From Hyphomicrobiales bacterium (GTDB lineage Bacteria > Pseudomonadota > Alphaproteobacteria > Rhizobiales > Beijerinckiaceae): a DNA stretch of 64,000 nucleotides. This document shows positions 38,928 through 47,814 of the stretch, in pieces. The translations under genes and the position numbers were made by a program. Location of the stretch: NCBI GenBank assembly GCA_025351165.1, contig JANXWK010000025.1, positions 1 through 64,000 of the forward strand. Reading direction: 5' to 3'. The notes beneath the pieces are model-generated. The model did not search any database. It saw only the letters and a list, made by a program, of their open reading frames with translations, and had not been told where the DNA came from. Each line of letters opens with the position of its first letter. Position 1 is the stretch's first letter.

Positions 38928-40421
38928 TTATCTTTCTTTCATTGCTTCTGATGTCACCTTTGAAATAGGCGATAGCAGATAGCTGATAACACTTCGGCTG
39001 TCAGTCTTGATTTCTGCTGTTACAGTCATACCAGGTGTAAGAGGGACAACAACATTATCGATTTTCATGGCTTTTTCGTAAAGTTCCAAAGTTACAGGAA
39101 ATACGAAATTCTGCTGTAGACCAGCCCCTCCTCCTGTCCCGCCAACGTTTGCAAGCGCTGTAGAATTTGCCTGAGAACGTCGTGCATCCTGTTCATCAAT
39201 AGCGTCTTTTGCAATGCGTATAACTTTACCATTTAATGTGCCAAACCGTGTAAAGGGAAACGCGTCCACTTTAATGGCAGCCTCTTGTCCAATCTTTATG
39301 AAACCAATATCAAGATTGCTTATAAAAATTTCAACTTGGAGCCTGTCCCCATCTGGAATAATAACCATGAGCTGCTGTCCTGTAGTCACTACTTGACCCA
39401 TGGTCGTAAGTGCAAGCTGCTGTACAGTCCCATCAATGGGTGCTTTTAAACTTGTACGTCCAAACTTTGATCGTGCCTTGTTTAGCTGCTGTTCTGTTTC
39501 ATCTGCTTTGCGCGCAGCCTCGGATAGTTTACCCTGATTATCTGCCACAAACTGTGATATTATTTTGCGCTTTTGGCTTGAAAGTTCTTCCAAAGCCGCT
39601 TGTGTTTCCAGCAGCTGGCCTTGGTCTGATGCCAGTGCACTTTGTGATTTCTCCAAAGCTTCCCGTGCATCAAACAGGTTTATTTTTGTACCAACTGAAA
39701 GTTTAATCGATTCTTCGCGCACATTTACCCGCTCGAACATTGTCTTTATCAGCTTGTTCTGAAACCCAATACTCAAGTTTAGGCGTTCACGGGTAGCTTG
39801 TTTTTGCAGCATTTGCTTGCCAATATTTTGCAAACTTTCACTTAAATGCGATATATCAGCAGATAGAACGGCCATTTCCCGATTTTTTAAACCCTGTGAT
39901 ATATTCTCAGGCCAGGTTATATCTGGTTCAGGGTTTAGGCCCATATCCGGTATTCCGGTTGTCACATTGTCTGGAATATTGCGCGCAGTTTTGATGGCTA
40001 CCAGCCGCCGTGCCATTTCTGCACGGCTCGCCTCAAGCCCTTCAGAAGCCGTTTTTTCATCTGCAGCCGCTTCAGCTGCGTCAAATTCCACCAATAATTG
40101 CCCAGCGCTGACTTTTGAGCCATTTTCTACATGAATGCGCACCACTTTACCAGAATCAAGTGGCTGAATGACTTTAGAACGAGAACTGGTTTCGATCTTG
40201 CCAAGGGCAACCGCATGAATATCAAGCCGTCCAATAAATGACCACAGTAAACCAAATAGTATAAACGCACAAAGTGTTAGCATAAGAGCCACTGGCATGG
40301 GTGCAGGCGGCGTTTCCAGAATTTCCATTGCAGCTGGCAGAAACTCACGGTCCCGCGCACTCATCTCAGGCTTTTTTGTAAAGATCTGCCCTTTAGCGGG
40401 GGGTTGCACAGTCTCGTTCAT
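38928..40421 (-). CDS. HlyD-family type I secretion adaptor
   Basis: Periplasmic membrane-fusion protein of a type I secretion system, 497 residues. It has one N-terminal span (about 43-63, LMLTLCAFILFGLLWSFIG). A split lipoyl domain follows (VIQPLDSGKVVRIHVENGSK near 85 and APIDGTVQQLALTTMGQVV near 325), with a long coiled-coil hairpin between the halves. The C-terminal part is the HlyD beta-barrel domain. Its partner ABC transporter lies just upstream on the same strand. No TolC-like outer-membrane gene and no RTX-repeat substrate are in the window. Confidence 0.88.
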   Translation of the reverse strand: MNETVQPPAKGQIFTKKPEMSARDREFLPAAMEILETPPAPMPVALMLTLCAFILFGLLWSFIGRLDIHAVALGKIETSSRSKVIQPLDSGKVVRIHVENGSKVSAGQLLVEFDAAEAAADEKTASEGLEASRAEMARRLVAIKTARNIPDNVTTGIPDMGLNPEPDITWPENISQGLKNREMAVLSADISHLSESLQNIGKQMLQKQATRERLNLSIGFQNKLIKTMFERVNVREESIKLSVGTKINLFDAREALEKSQSALASDQGQLLETQAALEELSSQKRKIISQFVADNQGKLSEAARKADETEQQLNKARSKFGRTSLKAPIDGTVQQLALTTMGQVVTTGQQLMVIIPDGDRLQVEIFISNLDIGFIKIGQEAAIKVDAFPFTRFGTLNGKVIRIAKDAIDEQDARRSQANSTALANVGGTGGGAGLQQNFVFPVTLELYEKAMKIDNVVVPLTPGMTVTAEIKTDSRSVISYLLSPISKVTSEAMKER

Positions 40422-40566
40422 TTTCTATAACCGTATGTTTGTTAGGTCTTCTAAAAGCCTGTTGGTGTGAAGCGAAAATGTTTATATTCTGAGCAATCAA
40501 GCGAGGCGTAGTTTCGAATACTTGAGCACCATAGCGCAAAAAACTGTAACGCAAAAACGTAAGCAT
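40393..40566 (-). CDS. Possible small protein between the two secretion genes
   Basis: A 57-codon frame from ATG 40566 (an earlier ATG at 40623 lies inside the ABC gene). It begins MLTFLRYSFLRYGAQVFETT and ends inside the first 29 bases of the HlyD-family gene. I do not recognise it. It fills the 168-bp gap between two genes that are usually adjacent, so it may be a real small component, or simply an open frame. No good ribosome site precedes it. Confidence 0.25.
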   Translation of the reverse strand: MLTFLRYSFLRYGAQVFETTPRLIAQNINIFASHQQAFRRPNKHTVIENERDCATPR

Positions 40567-40589
40567 TTGCGGCTCAGCATAAAGAGTCT

Positions 40590-42767
40590 TCACTCTCGAG
40601 ATTGATCGTTCTGCAACGACCACAGATACGCATATAATCCACCCTCACGTTTTAGTAAGTCTGCATGAGAGCCCTGCTCCACAATTTGTCCCTGATGCAT
40701 CCCTACAATACGGTTGCACGGGCGCACAGCGGCGAGCCTGTGTGCGATAATGATTACTGTGCGACCAGCAACAATTGCTTTCATATTGTTCTGGATGATA
40801 CGTTCGCTCTCGTAGTCAAGCGCGGATGTAGCCTCATCTAAAATTAAAATGCGTGGATTGGTAGCAAGTGCACGGGCTATGGCAATGCGTTGACGTTGGC
40901 CGCCAGAAAGGTTTGCTCCCCGCTCCTCAATGACTGTGTCATAACCTTGTGGCAATTTTGAAATAAATTCATCAGCACCCGAAAGCTTGGCTACAGTCAT
41001 CACTAGATTCCGAGGCATGGCCGGGTTGCCAAGTGCAATATTTTCATGAATTGTACGATTAAACAGCAGATTTTCCTGTAGAACCACACCAATCTGGCGG
41101 CGTAGCCAGCTAGGATCAAGCTGGGCAATATCCACCCCATCAAGAAGTATTTGTCCTTGTTCTGGCGAATAAAGCCTTTGAACCAGTTTTGTAAGAGTTG
41201 ATTTTCCAGAGCCAGATGCCCCGACAATACCAATCACCTCACCAGGATCAATTGTCAGATTAATGCCTTTAAGCACGTCTGGAGAACCATGTTTATAACG
41301 AAAATTCACTCCCCGTAGCTCAATAGCGCCTTGGGGTGGCGGCAATGTTGGCAGGTTTTGTGGCACATTTTCAGGGGGGAAATTCAGAATATCACCCAGA
41401 CGATCAACAGAGATCTGCACCTGCTGGAAATCCTGCCAAAGTTGTGAGAGCCGCAAAATAGGCTGTACCACCTGCCCGGAAATCATGTTGAATGCGATCA
41501 GTTCACCAATGGTGAGCGACCCTTCAATAACTGATTGCGCCCCAATGAACAAAATAAGCGCAGTGGTGATTTTGCTTACAAGCTGAATGAGGTTTTGCCC
41601 CAATGTGCCAAGCATGGTTGAATCAAATGAAGTGCGCACATAAGCAGCAAGTTTTTCCTCCCACTGCGCCTGCATCATAGGCTCAACACTTGCAGCTTTG
41701 AGGGTCTGCGCACCTATAATGGATTCTACCAGAAACTGTTGACTTTGCGCCCCACGATTGAACTTCTCATTGATCTGCTCACGCAAAATCGGGCGAATAA
41801 GCGCAGCGATTAAAATATAAACAGGAATGGATGCCAGCACAATTAGCGTAAGCTTGGGCGAATAGATAAACAGAACACCAATGAAAATAATTGTAAAGAC
41901 CAGATCAAGCAGCGACGTCAGCCCTTGACCTGTCAAAAAGTTTCTGACCGTTTCAAGCTCGCGCACACGAGCCACAGTTTGACCCGCAGGCCGCGTCTCA
42001 AAATAGGATAGGGGCAGCCTAAATAAATGGTTGAACAACCTGCGACCAAGCTCAACATCCATACGATTTGTTGTGTGGTTAAGCGTGTAAGAGCGCAAAT
42101 AGTGCAGTAATGTCTCGAAAACACCAATAGCCACTAAGCCAATTGCAAGCACAATCAACGTGGACATACCCTTATGCACCAACACCTTGTCAATCACGAG
42201 CTGAAAAAACAGTGGTGTGATAAGCGCAAGAAGCTGGACAAAAAATGAAGCTGCTACAACCTGATACAAGGCTTTGCGATAGCGATAAATAGATGGCAAA
42301 AACCATGCAAAACCGAATGTTTTGGGATCAAAACCCGCACCGCCCAATCGACGTGTGATTAGCAGGATTTCGTCATCAATGAGAGCATGGGCTTCGCTTA
42401 GACTATGCTCTCCAGCAGTTTTACTGGCAATATCAACAATGCGCCTTATATCAGCTTGTGGCCCATCGCCTAGTACACCATATCCACCAGATTTTAACTT
42501 TACAATTGCAGGTAAAGGGAGTGTTGCTAACCGTTTTTCACTCGGCTCTGATATAATCCGTGCCTTCAACCCCAATATATTGCATGCTCGCACCAAATCT
42601 TCCGCTTGAGATACACGACCAGATATTGCAAGCTGGTGACTGATCTGCATAGGATCAGCTGCAATCCTGTAATACCCACTTACCATAGACAGAGCAACAA
42701 GCCCTGTATCAAACAAGGTTAGCGGTGCAGATAAAGTGTCTCCAATTGGTTTTGTCTCAATATTCAA
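40590..42767 (-). CDS. Type I secretion ABC transporter (HlyB/PrtD type)
   Basis: A 725-residue exporter subunit combining membrane and ATPase domains. Residues about 1-145 form a C39-peptidase-like domain without the catalytic Cys, as in HlyB, where it binds substrate rather than cutting it. The membrane domain (about 165-440) follows, then the nucleotide-binding domain with Walker A (GASGSGKST), signature LSGGQRQR and Walker B (ILILDEATSALD). It forms an operon with the HlyD-family gene at 38928. Its substrate is unknown. A 16-bp perfect palindrome lies 41 bp before the start. Confidence 0.92.
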   Translation of the reverse strand: MNIETKPIGDTLSAPLTLFDTGLVALSMVSGYYRIAADPMQISHQLAISGRVSQAEDLVRACNILGLKARIISEPSEKRLATLPLPAIVKLKSGGYGVLGDGPQADIRRIVDIASKTAGEHSLSEAHALIDDEILLITRRLGGAGFDPKTFGFAWFLPSIYRYRKALYQVVAASFFVQLLALITPLFFQLVIDKVLVHKGMSTLIVLAIGLVAIGVFETLLHYLRSYTLNHTTNRMDVELGRRLFNHLFRLPLSYFETRPAGQTVARVRELETVRNFLTGQGLTSLLDLVFTIIFIGVLFIYSPKLTLIVLASIPVYILIAALIRPILREQINEKFNRGAQSQQFLVESIIGAQTLKAASVEPMMQAQWEEKLAAYVRTSFDSTMLGTLGQNLIQLVSKITTALILFIGAQSVIEGSLTIGELIAFNMISGQVVQPILRLSQLWQDFQQVQISVDRLGDILNFPPENVPQNLPTLPPPQGAIELRGVNFRYKHGSPDVLKGINLTIDPGEVIGIVGASGSGKSTLTKLVQRLYSPEQGQILLDGVDIAQLDPSWLRRQIGVVLQENLLFNRTIHENIALGNPAMPRNLVMTVAKLSGADEFISKLPQGYDTVIEERGANLSGGQRQRIAIARALATNPRILILDEATSALDYESERIIQNNMKAIVAGRTVIIIAHRLAAVRPCNRIVGMHQGQIVEQGSHADLLKREGGLYAYLWSLQNDQSRE

Positions 42768-42807
42768 GCGCTGGACTCATTGCAAAATTCATAATTAAAA
42801 CATGTAT

Positions 42808-42823
42808 AAAACACATGTGTTTT
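42808..42823. promoter_or_regulatory. 16-bp palindrome upstream of the secretion operon
   Basis: AAAACACATGTGTTTT is a perfect palindrome 41-56 bp before the start of the type I ABC gene (42767). Its core ACACATGTG also occurs at 10781-10789, upstream of the XRE-cupin regulator. It is a plausible dimeric-repressor operator, but nothing shows which protein binds it. Confidence 0.35.
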
Positions 42824-43018
42824 GAATTAATTAACTGAATTTTTTCCTCCTAAAATACCCTGATCACTTCAGGAAAGAATATAATTTGAAAAAATACTAA
42901 AAACTTTTTCTTCTCATGCCTGATATGATTGTTCCAAAACTAAAATGCGTAAAATTGCCGCATTTAAGTAGGATATTCAGAGTTTATACTATTCTTTGAA
43001 ATGAAATGGAGAGCGGCT

Positions 43019-43291
43019 ATGCGACTGTTTTTTGGACTATCAGCTTTAAGCTTTACAATTCTTTTCGCACCCACTCAAATCAATGCGCAAACTGCCTGCC
43101 GTACAAAAAAAGTTGCCGCTGGTTACTCTCTTAAAGATTCCAGCAACTATACTTACAGCTGTTGCCAGGGCTACGATGGCGGATCCTGCATCGTTGAAAC
43201 ATGCAAGGTTGGTGTTGGTGTCAAACCAGCTACATATCTGTATGAAAGCAAAATTAAAAAATCAAACTGTATAGGCAGTTATGTGGGTTAA
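43019..43291 (+). CDS. Small exported cysteine-rich protein
   Basis: A 90-residue protein with a Sec signal peptide (MRLFFGLSALSFTILFAPTQ, cleavage near INAQ, about residue 24). The mature part of about 66 residues has six Cys (ACR, SCC, GSC, ETC and NCI), suggesting up to three disulfides. I do not recognise it. The ATG at 43019 with GGAG before it is preferred over the ATG at 43001. It is divergent from the type I secretion operon; because it carries a Sec signal it is not an obvious substrate of that system. Confidence 0.6.
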   Translation: MRLFFGLSALSFTILFAPTQINAQTACRTKKVAAGYSLKDSSNYTYSCCQGYDGGSCIVETCKVGVGVKPATYLYESKIKKSNCIGSYVG

Positions 43292-43332
43292 ATGGTGTAA
43301 GCTATAGTAAAACTGCATTGGATATATTGACT

Positions 43333-43354
43333 GCATCTAAAAAAAATTAGATGC
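43333..43354 (+). terminator. Terminator after the Cys-rich gene
   Basis: A perfect 8-bp inverted repeat, GCATCTAA and TTAGATGC, with an A6 loop, followed by TCCATTTTTAT. It lies 42 bp after the stop at 43291. Confidence 0.6.
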
Positions 43355-43449
43355 TCCATTTTTATAATTTAAGCTAACCATTACAGTTATATCTTGAACT
43401 ACTCATATACACGCTTGAAAATTTTTGCCTCACAGCGCATAAAACAGCT

Positions 43450-44358
43450 ATGTCACGCCGCTTTTATACGCTCGATGTTTTCACATCCACCCCCATGCAG
43501 GGCAATCCTCTAGCTGTTGTTCTTGACAGTCAAGGGCTGGATTCAATGCAGATGCAGGCTATTGCGGGTGAATTCAACCTTTCTGAAACAGTATTCATCT
43601 TCCCCCCCGCAGATCCTTCTAATACAAACCGGATTCGTATTTTCACACCTGTAAAAGAGTTGCCCTTTGCTGGGCATCCAACCCTCGGCACAGCAATTTT
43701 ACTGGCTAACCTGGATGCGCCAGACATAATGCGTGCAAAAGGCGGGGTTACAATTGCACTTGAGCAAAAAATTGGCCTTGTTTATGTCAACGTTACTAAA
43801 AGTGAAGCGCGTGGATGTCGTGCTATTTTTGATGTTCCTAAACTTTCAGAGCGCTTGAATACGAAATTGAACATAAAAGATGCAGCGCGTGCCCTTGGAC
43901 TGGGGCTAGATCAGATTGGCCTTAAATCACATCAACTCTCACTCTGGTCAGCTGGAGTACCTTTTGTCATGGTACCCATCAGAAATCTTGAGGCGGTTCA
44001 GTCAATACAGATTGCAGATAGTGGTGCCTGGTCAAAAGCTTTTGATGCTTATCCTGTATTTGCCTATACGGATGAAACAGTTGACCTGGCTCATCATGTT
44101 CATGCAAGAATGTTTTCGCCTGGTTTTGGCATGGTTGAAGACCCTGCAACTGGCAGCGCAGCGGCTGCATTTTCTGGTGTTGCAGTTGCTTTCGAAAATC
44201 CTCCCAATGGCACGCACCAGCTTATCATTGAACAGGGCTACAAAATAGGACGCCCATCACAGATTGCCCTTGATATTGATGTCTTAAATGGAATTTCCAC
44301 ACATGTTCGTATTGGTGGGAGTGCCGTCATCATATCAGAAGGTAAACTGCATCTGTGA
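43450..44358 (+). CDS. PhzF-family isomerase/epimerase-like protein
   Basis: A 302-residue protein of the PhzF/DapF-like fold with two similar halves. It opens [20 protein letters not shown], the PhzF signature, carries [12 protein letters not shown] with the catalytic Glu and then [16 protein letters not shown], and ends with [10 protein letters not shown]. PhzF isomerises a phenazine precursor in Pseudomonas, but most members act in unknown pathways and no phenazine genes are nearby. It overlaps the NUDIX gene by GTGA. Confidence 0.88.
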   Translation: MSRRFYTLDVFTSTPMQGNPLAVVLDSQGLDSMQMQAIAGEFNLSETVFIFPPADPSNTNRIRIFTPVKELPFAGHPTLGTAILLANLDAPDIMRAKGGVTIALEQKIGLVYVNVTKSEARGCRAIFDVPKLSERLNTKLNIKDAARALGLGLDQIGLKSHQLSLWSAGVPFVMVPIRNLEAVQSIQIADSGAWSKAFDAYPVFAYTDETVDLAHHVHARMFSPGFGMVEDPATGSAAAAFSGVAVAFENPPNGTHQLIIEQGYKIGRPSQIALDIDVLNGISTHVRIGGSAVIISEGKLHL

Positions 44359-45053
44359 TCAAAAATATTGAACTTGATGAAATCTATGCAGAGCTTGAGA
44401 CCTACAAGTGGAGCTTTCCAGATCAGTTTAGGTTGCAGATTGAGTCAGAATGGCAAAAACGCATATTGGAAAAGCCGTCTCTTTTTAATGGCAAAATCCT
44501 CCTCCAAAGCAGCTCAAAAATATGTAACCGCGTTTTAAAGACAAAGTATTTCATAACCGACTATGCAAATTTGATTGCCCAGCAGGTTCTGCAATTACAG
44601 CCAACCAATGTTCGCAACGGGTTTGCCATGGCTGCCCTTCACACAAATGATGGTGCTTTTCTGTTGGGTGAAATGGCAACCCATACCCATAATGCTGGCA
44701 GAGTTTATTTTCCCTCAGGCACACCAGATCTAAGCGATATTTTGCCAGACGGTACCATCAATTTGACAGGCAGTGTGCTGCGCGAACTCGAAGAGGAAAC
44801 GGGGTTAACTTTGAGGGATGTAAAGCCAGCTACAACTTGGACAATGGTGGAAGCAACTTTTGAAACAGCCCTCATGAAGCCCATTTTTATAGATTTGCCC
44901 TCAAAAGAAGCAAGAAACAGAATAATTTCAAACATAAAAAAACAGGCAAGACCTGAGCTTGCTGAAATTCATATAGTTTACAAAAACAGCAACCTTAGTC
45001 ACCTGCCAGACTTCATGCGTGCCTATTTAGAATACAAGTTCAATGAATATTGA
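44355..45053 (+). CDS. NUDIX hydrolase
   Basis: A 232-residue protein with a GTG start inside the end of the phzF-like gene (GTGA overlap). The central segment TGSVLRELEEETGLTLRDVK has the REUxEExGU core of the NUDIX box, but the more upstream Glu of the motif is not in place, so this is a divergent box. A 100-residue N-terminal extension precedes it. The pair probably forms one operon. Substrate unknown; a nucleoside diphosphate derivative is normal for the family. Confidence 0.75.
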   Translation: MIKNIELDEIYAELETYKWSFPDQFRLQIESEWQKRILEKPSLFNGKILLQSSSKICNRVLKTKYFITDYANLIAQQVLQLQPTNVRNGFAMAALHTNDGAFLLGEMATHTHNAGRVYFPSGTPDLSDILPDGTINLTGSVLRELEEETGLTLRDVKPATTWTMVEATFETALMKPIFIDLPSKEARNRIISNIKKQARPELAEIHIVYKNSNLSHLPDFMRAYLEYKFNEY

Positions 45054-45101
45054 CTTTTAGCCATTGCTGTTGAAGCCATCATCGGTTATCCATAAAAGCA
45101 G

Positions 45102-45178
45102 GCACCCATAGCTCAGCTGGATAGAGTGTTGCCCTCCGAAGGCAAAGGTCGCGCGTTCGAATCGTGCTGGGTGCGCCA
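45102..45178 (+). tRNA. tRNA-Arg (anticodon CCG)
   Basis: A 77-nt cloverleaf with an encoded CCA. The acceptor arms are GCACCCA and TGGGTGC, the D arm contains GCTCAGCTGGATAGAGT, the anticodon loop is CTCCGAA (anticodon CCG, reads CGG) on a TTGCC/GGCAA stem, and the T loop is TTCGAAT. The CCA ends 2 bases before the stop of the convergent phosphoesterase gene. Confidence 0.95.
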
Positions 45179-45179
45179 A

Positions 45180-46544
45180 TTATTGCAAAAAATTCACCAT
45201 TGATTTAGCTTTTCCATCGTGATCATTAAGATTGGGCAGATCAAAGCGTTCTTCAATTGTTTTCAATATTGAACCAAAATCATAAGCTGTACTATCTATA
45301 AAGCCTTTTTTGACCATATCGCCCACAACAATCAATGGTACGCGTGTTCCAGGCCCCCAGAAGTCACGTTTTGGTGGAGCAACGTGATCCCAAAACCCAC
45401 CGTGCTCGTCATATGTAATGATTACAAGGGTTTTACCCCAACTGGGCATTTTTTTCAGGCGCTCAATAACATCACCTAAATGATTATCCCCATCAGTAAT
45501 ATTGGCGTATCCTGGATGAAGATTAAGCTGGCCAATTGGCTTGTAAAATGAGACTGCTGGCAGGGTGTTTTTATCAATATCATCATAAAAATCTTTTAAA
45601 TCCTGCAAATGCGCCTTCTGTGCCTCTGTGCCGGGCGCAAGATTCTTAAAATATGTCATTGGCTGATGATGCCACTGAAAAAGCGTGCTGGCTTGCCCAT
45701 TAAGCGCATCAGCATACCCACCGGAATACCATTTCCAGGATATGTTCCTGGCATCCATGATATCGCCTATGTGGGGCATAGTCTGCTGTGGAACCAGCCT
45801 TTCTTTGTCCGTATCATGAGAAGAATGAAAATTGACAGACCGGCTTGTATTAATTGCATAACCATCAGGAGAAACCTGTCCATCACGGATAATGCCACCC
45901 TCTGCATCTAGCTGCGCAACAATGCGCTCTGGTGCACCAGGCCATTTAAAAGCGCACCCGCATACAAGGTAGCTATGATTTAAAAATGATCCCCCAAAAG
46001 CAGAATGAAACATTGCATCACCCAAAGCATACTCTTTTGCGAGCTTCCAGTGTACAGACTTAGTCATGTTATAATAGCCCATGACCAACCCGCCAGCATC
46101 TGAGAGTAGAGCAAAGCGATCCATTTTCCCGTTATTGATCTGGGCTTTTTCCTGGTAGAATTTATGGATAAGATCGCCAGTAGCCTGATCCTGGGGCACG
46201 TAAGTATCAATTAAAAAAGGAGCATTTGGTAACTCTGCTGGAAACCGAGGATCAATAATCGCAGGTTTTTTATTTGTATCTTTTACAGGTGGCAAAAACT
46301 GGTACAGGCTACCATCGCGTTTAGCCTGATGAGCTGCAGCGCCAGCATTGAATATGCCATTTGCGCCAGGAAACAATCCAAACATATTATCAAAACTACG
46401 GTTTTCCTCAAATATGACCACAATGTGCTCTATCTTTTTGAGCTTGTCAGAAGGCATGGATTCAGCATGGCTAATATTTGAGCTTAGAAAAAAGCCTAAC
46501 ACTATTGCAGCTTTATAAAATATGCCTGAACGTATATTGGGCAT
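45180..46544 (-). CDS. Exported phosphoesterase (phospholipase C / acid phosphatase family)
   Basis: A 454-residue periplasmic enzyme with a signal peptide (about 1-27, ending NISHAES). The PF04185 signature IEHIVVIFEENRSFDNMFG follows directly, with ITYDEHGGFWDHV near the C-terminus supplying metal ligands. The family includes bacterial phospholipases C and the Francisella acid phosphatase AcpA. A lipid or phosphomonoester substrate is therefore plausible. The ATG at 46544 follows TTGGAGAAAG. The stop almost touches the 3' end of the tRNA gene. Confidence 0.85.
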   Translation of the reverse strand: MPNIRSGIFYKAAIVLGFFLSSNISHAESMPSDKLKKIEHIVVIFEENRSFDNMFGLFPGANGIFNAGAAAHQAKRDGSLYQFLPPVKDTNKKPAIIDPRFPAELPNAPFLIDTYVPQDQATGDLIHKFYQEKAQINNGKMDRFALLSDAGGLVMGYYNMTKSVHWKLAKEYALGDAMFHSAFGGSFLNHSYLVCGCAFKWPGAPERIVAQLDAEGGIIRDGQVSPDGYAINTSRSVNFHSSHDTDKERLVPQQTMPHIGDIMDARNISWKWYSGGYADALNGQASTLFQWHHQPMTYFKNLAPGTEAQKAHLQDLKDFYDDIDKNTLPAVSFYKPIGQLNLHPGYANITDGDNHLGDVIERLKKMPSWGKTLVIITYDEHGGFWDHVAPPKRDFWGPGTRVPLIVVGDMVKKGFIDSTAYDFGSILKTIEERFDLPNLNDHDGKAKSMVNFLQ

Positions 46545-46656
46545 TTGAACTTTCTCCAAGCATCAAACTTAACGATTAACGACAAAAAAACACTAATGCA
46601 AAATTATGAATGTTTGAATACAATAATTATCGTTTAAGAAGGTATTAATAAATTAG

Positions 46657-47814
46657 ATGGTCTCACATAAAGCATCTGTTTTTAAACAGTTTCTGCAAAA
46701 TGAAGCAGCAGGCGGTATAATTCTTATTCTGTCTGCAATTGCAGCTCTTATTATTGCAAATTCGTCTTTTGCTCCTGTCTACATCCATGCTTTTAATATT
46801 GAATTTGCTGGGCTTAGCCTTACACATTGGATCAACGATGGACTGATGTCTGTTTTTTTTCTGCTTGTAGGGCTAGAAATAAAACGTGAAATGCTTACTG
46901 GGCAGCTTTCAACATGGCGCCTGCGTGCATTACCGCTAATTGCTGCTCTGGGCGGAATGATTATTCCAGCTTTTATCTATTTGGCACTCAATAAAAACTT
47001 GTCTCAAACTGCAAATGGTTGGGCAATACCTGTTGCAACAGACATCGCTTTTGCCCTTGGTATAATAACATTGGCTGGCAGGCAGGTTCCAAATTCCCTG
47101 AAGGTGTTTTTGACTGCCCTTGCCATTATAGATGATTTGGGCGCCATCCTGATAATCGCTGCATTTTACACAGTATCCTTGTCAATTTATTACCTGATAT
47201 TAGCAGCCTTGATTTATGCGCTGCTTGTGATTTTGAACCGATTAAATATTACCTCTCTTGTACCATACTGTCTGCTTGGCTGCGCCTTATGGTATGCAGT
47301 TTTCAAATCTGGTATTCACCCTTCAGTTGCGGGGGTGGCTTTGGCATTGACTATTCCCCTTAAAAAAAAGCTTGAAAGCCCACTTCATTTTTTAGAGCAT
47401 AAGATTCAGCCCTGGGTGGCATTTTTAATTATACCACTTTTTGGCTTTGCTAATTCTGGACTGTCATTAAAAACCCTGAATTTATCTTCAATCTTGGAGA
47501 CTGTTCCACTGGGAATTGCGCTTGGGCTTTTTTTTGGTAAACAGATTGGCGTTTTTGTATTTTCCTGGGTAGCCATAAAACTCAGACTTGCATCAAAACC
47601 AATATATTGTAGCTGGATGCAGTTTTATGGACTTTCACTTTTATGCGGTATTGGCTTTACCATGAGCATTTTTATTGGTGGCCTGGCGTTTACAAATTCT
47701 GAACTTCAAAGCGCAACAAAGCTTGGTGTTCTGGCAGGGTCTGTTGCATCAGCTTTGGCAGGCTGGCTTGTGCTCAAACTTGCCAGCAACACTAACAACC
47801 GTCAAAAGGCTTAA
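46657..47814 (+). CDS. nhaA: Na+/H+ antiporter NhaA
   Basis: Exchanges internal Na+ for external protons across the inner membrane, important for pH and salt balance. It has 385 residues with about 12 spans. The paired aspartates essential for transport are D159 and D160 in ALAIIDDLGAILII, and VGLEIKREMLTGQLS and ATDIAFALGI are diagnostic. The sequence AAGAAGG before the start is a good ribosome site. A single gene, its stop overlapping the convergent AsmA-like gene by 4 bases. Confidence 0.95.
   Translation: MVSHKASVFKQFLQNEAAGGIILILSAIAALIIANSSFAPVYIHAFNIEFAGLSLTHWINDGLMSVFFLLVGLEIKREMLTGQLSTWRLRALPLIAALGGMIIPAFIYLALNKNLSQTANGWAIPVATDIAFALGIITLAGRQVPNSLKVFLTALAIIDDLGAILIIAAFYTVSLSIYYLILAALIYALLVILNRLNITSLVPYCLLGCALWYAVFKSGIHPSVAGVALALTIPLKKKLESPLHFLEHKIQPWVAFLIIPLFGFANSGLSLKTLNLSSILETVPLGIALGLFFGKQIGVFVFSWVAIKLRLASKPIYCSWMQFYGLSLLCGIGFTMSIFIGGLAFTNSELQSATKLGVLAGSVASALAGWLVLKLASNTNNRQKA

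Noticed and set aside
46634-46648. A second TTAA-N7-TTAA (CtrA-like) site before nhaA
   Set aside because: It overlaps the ribosome site 8 bp before the ATG and is within chance expectation for this base composition.
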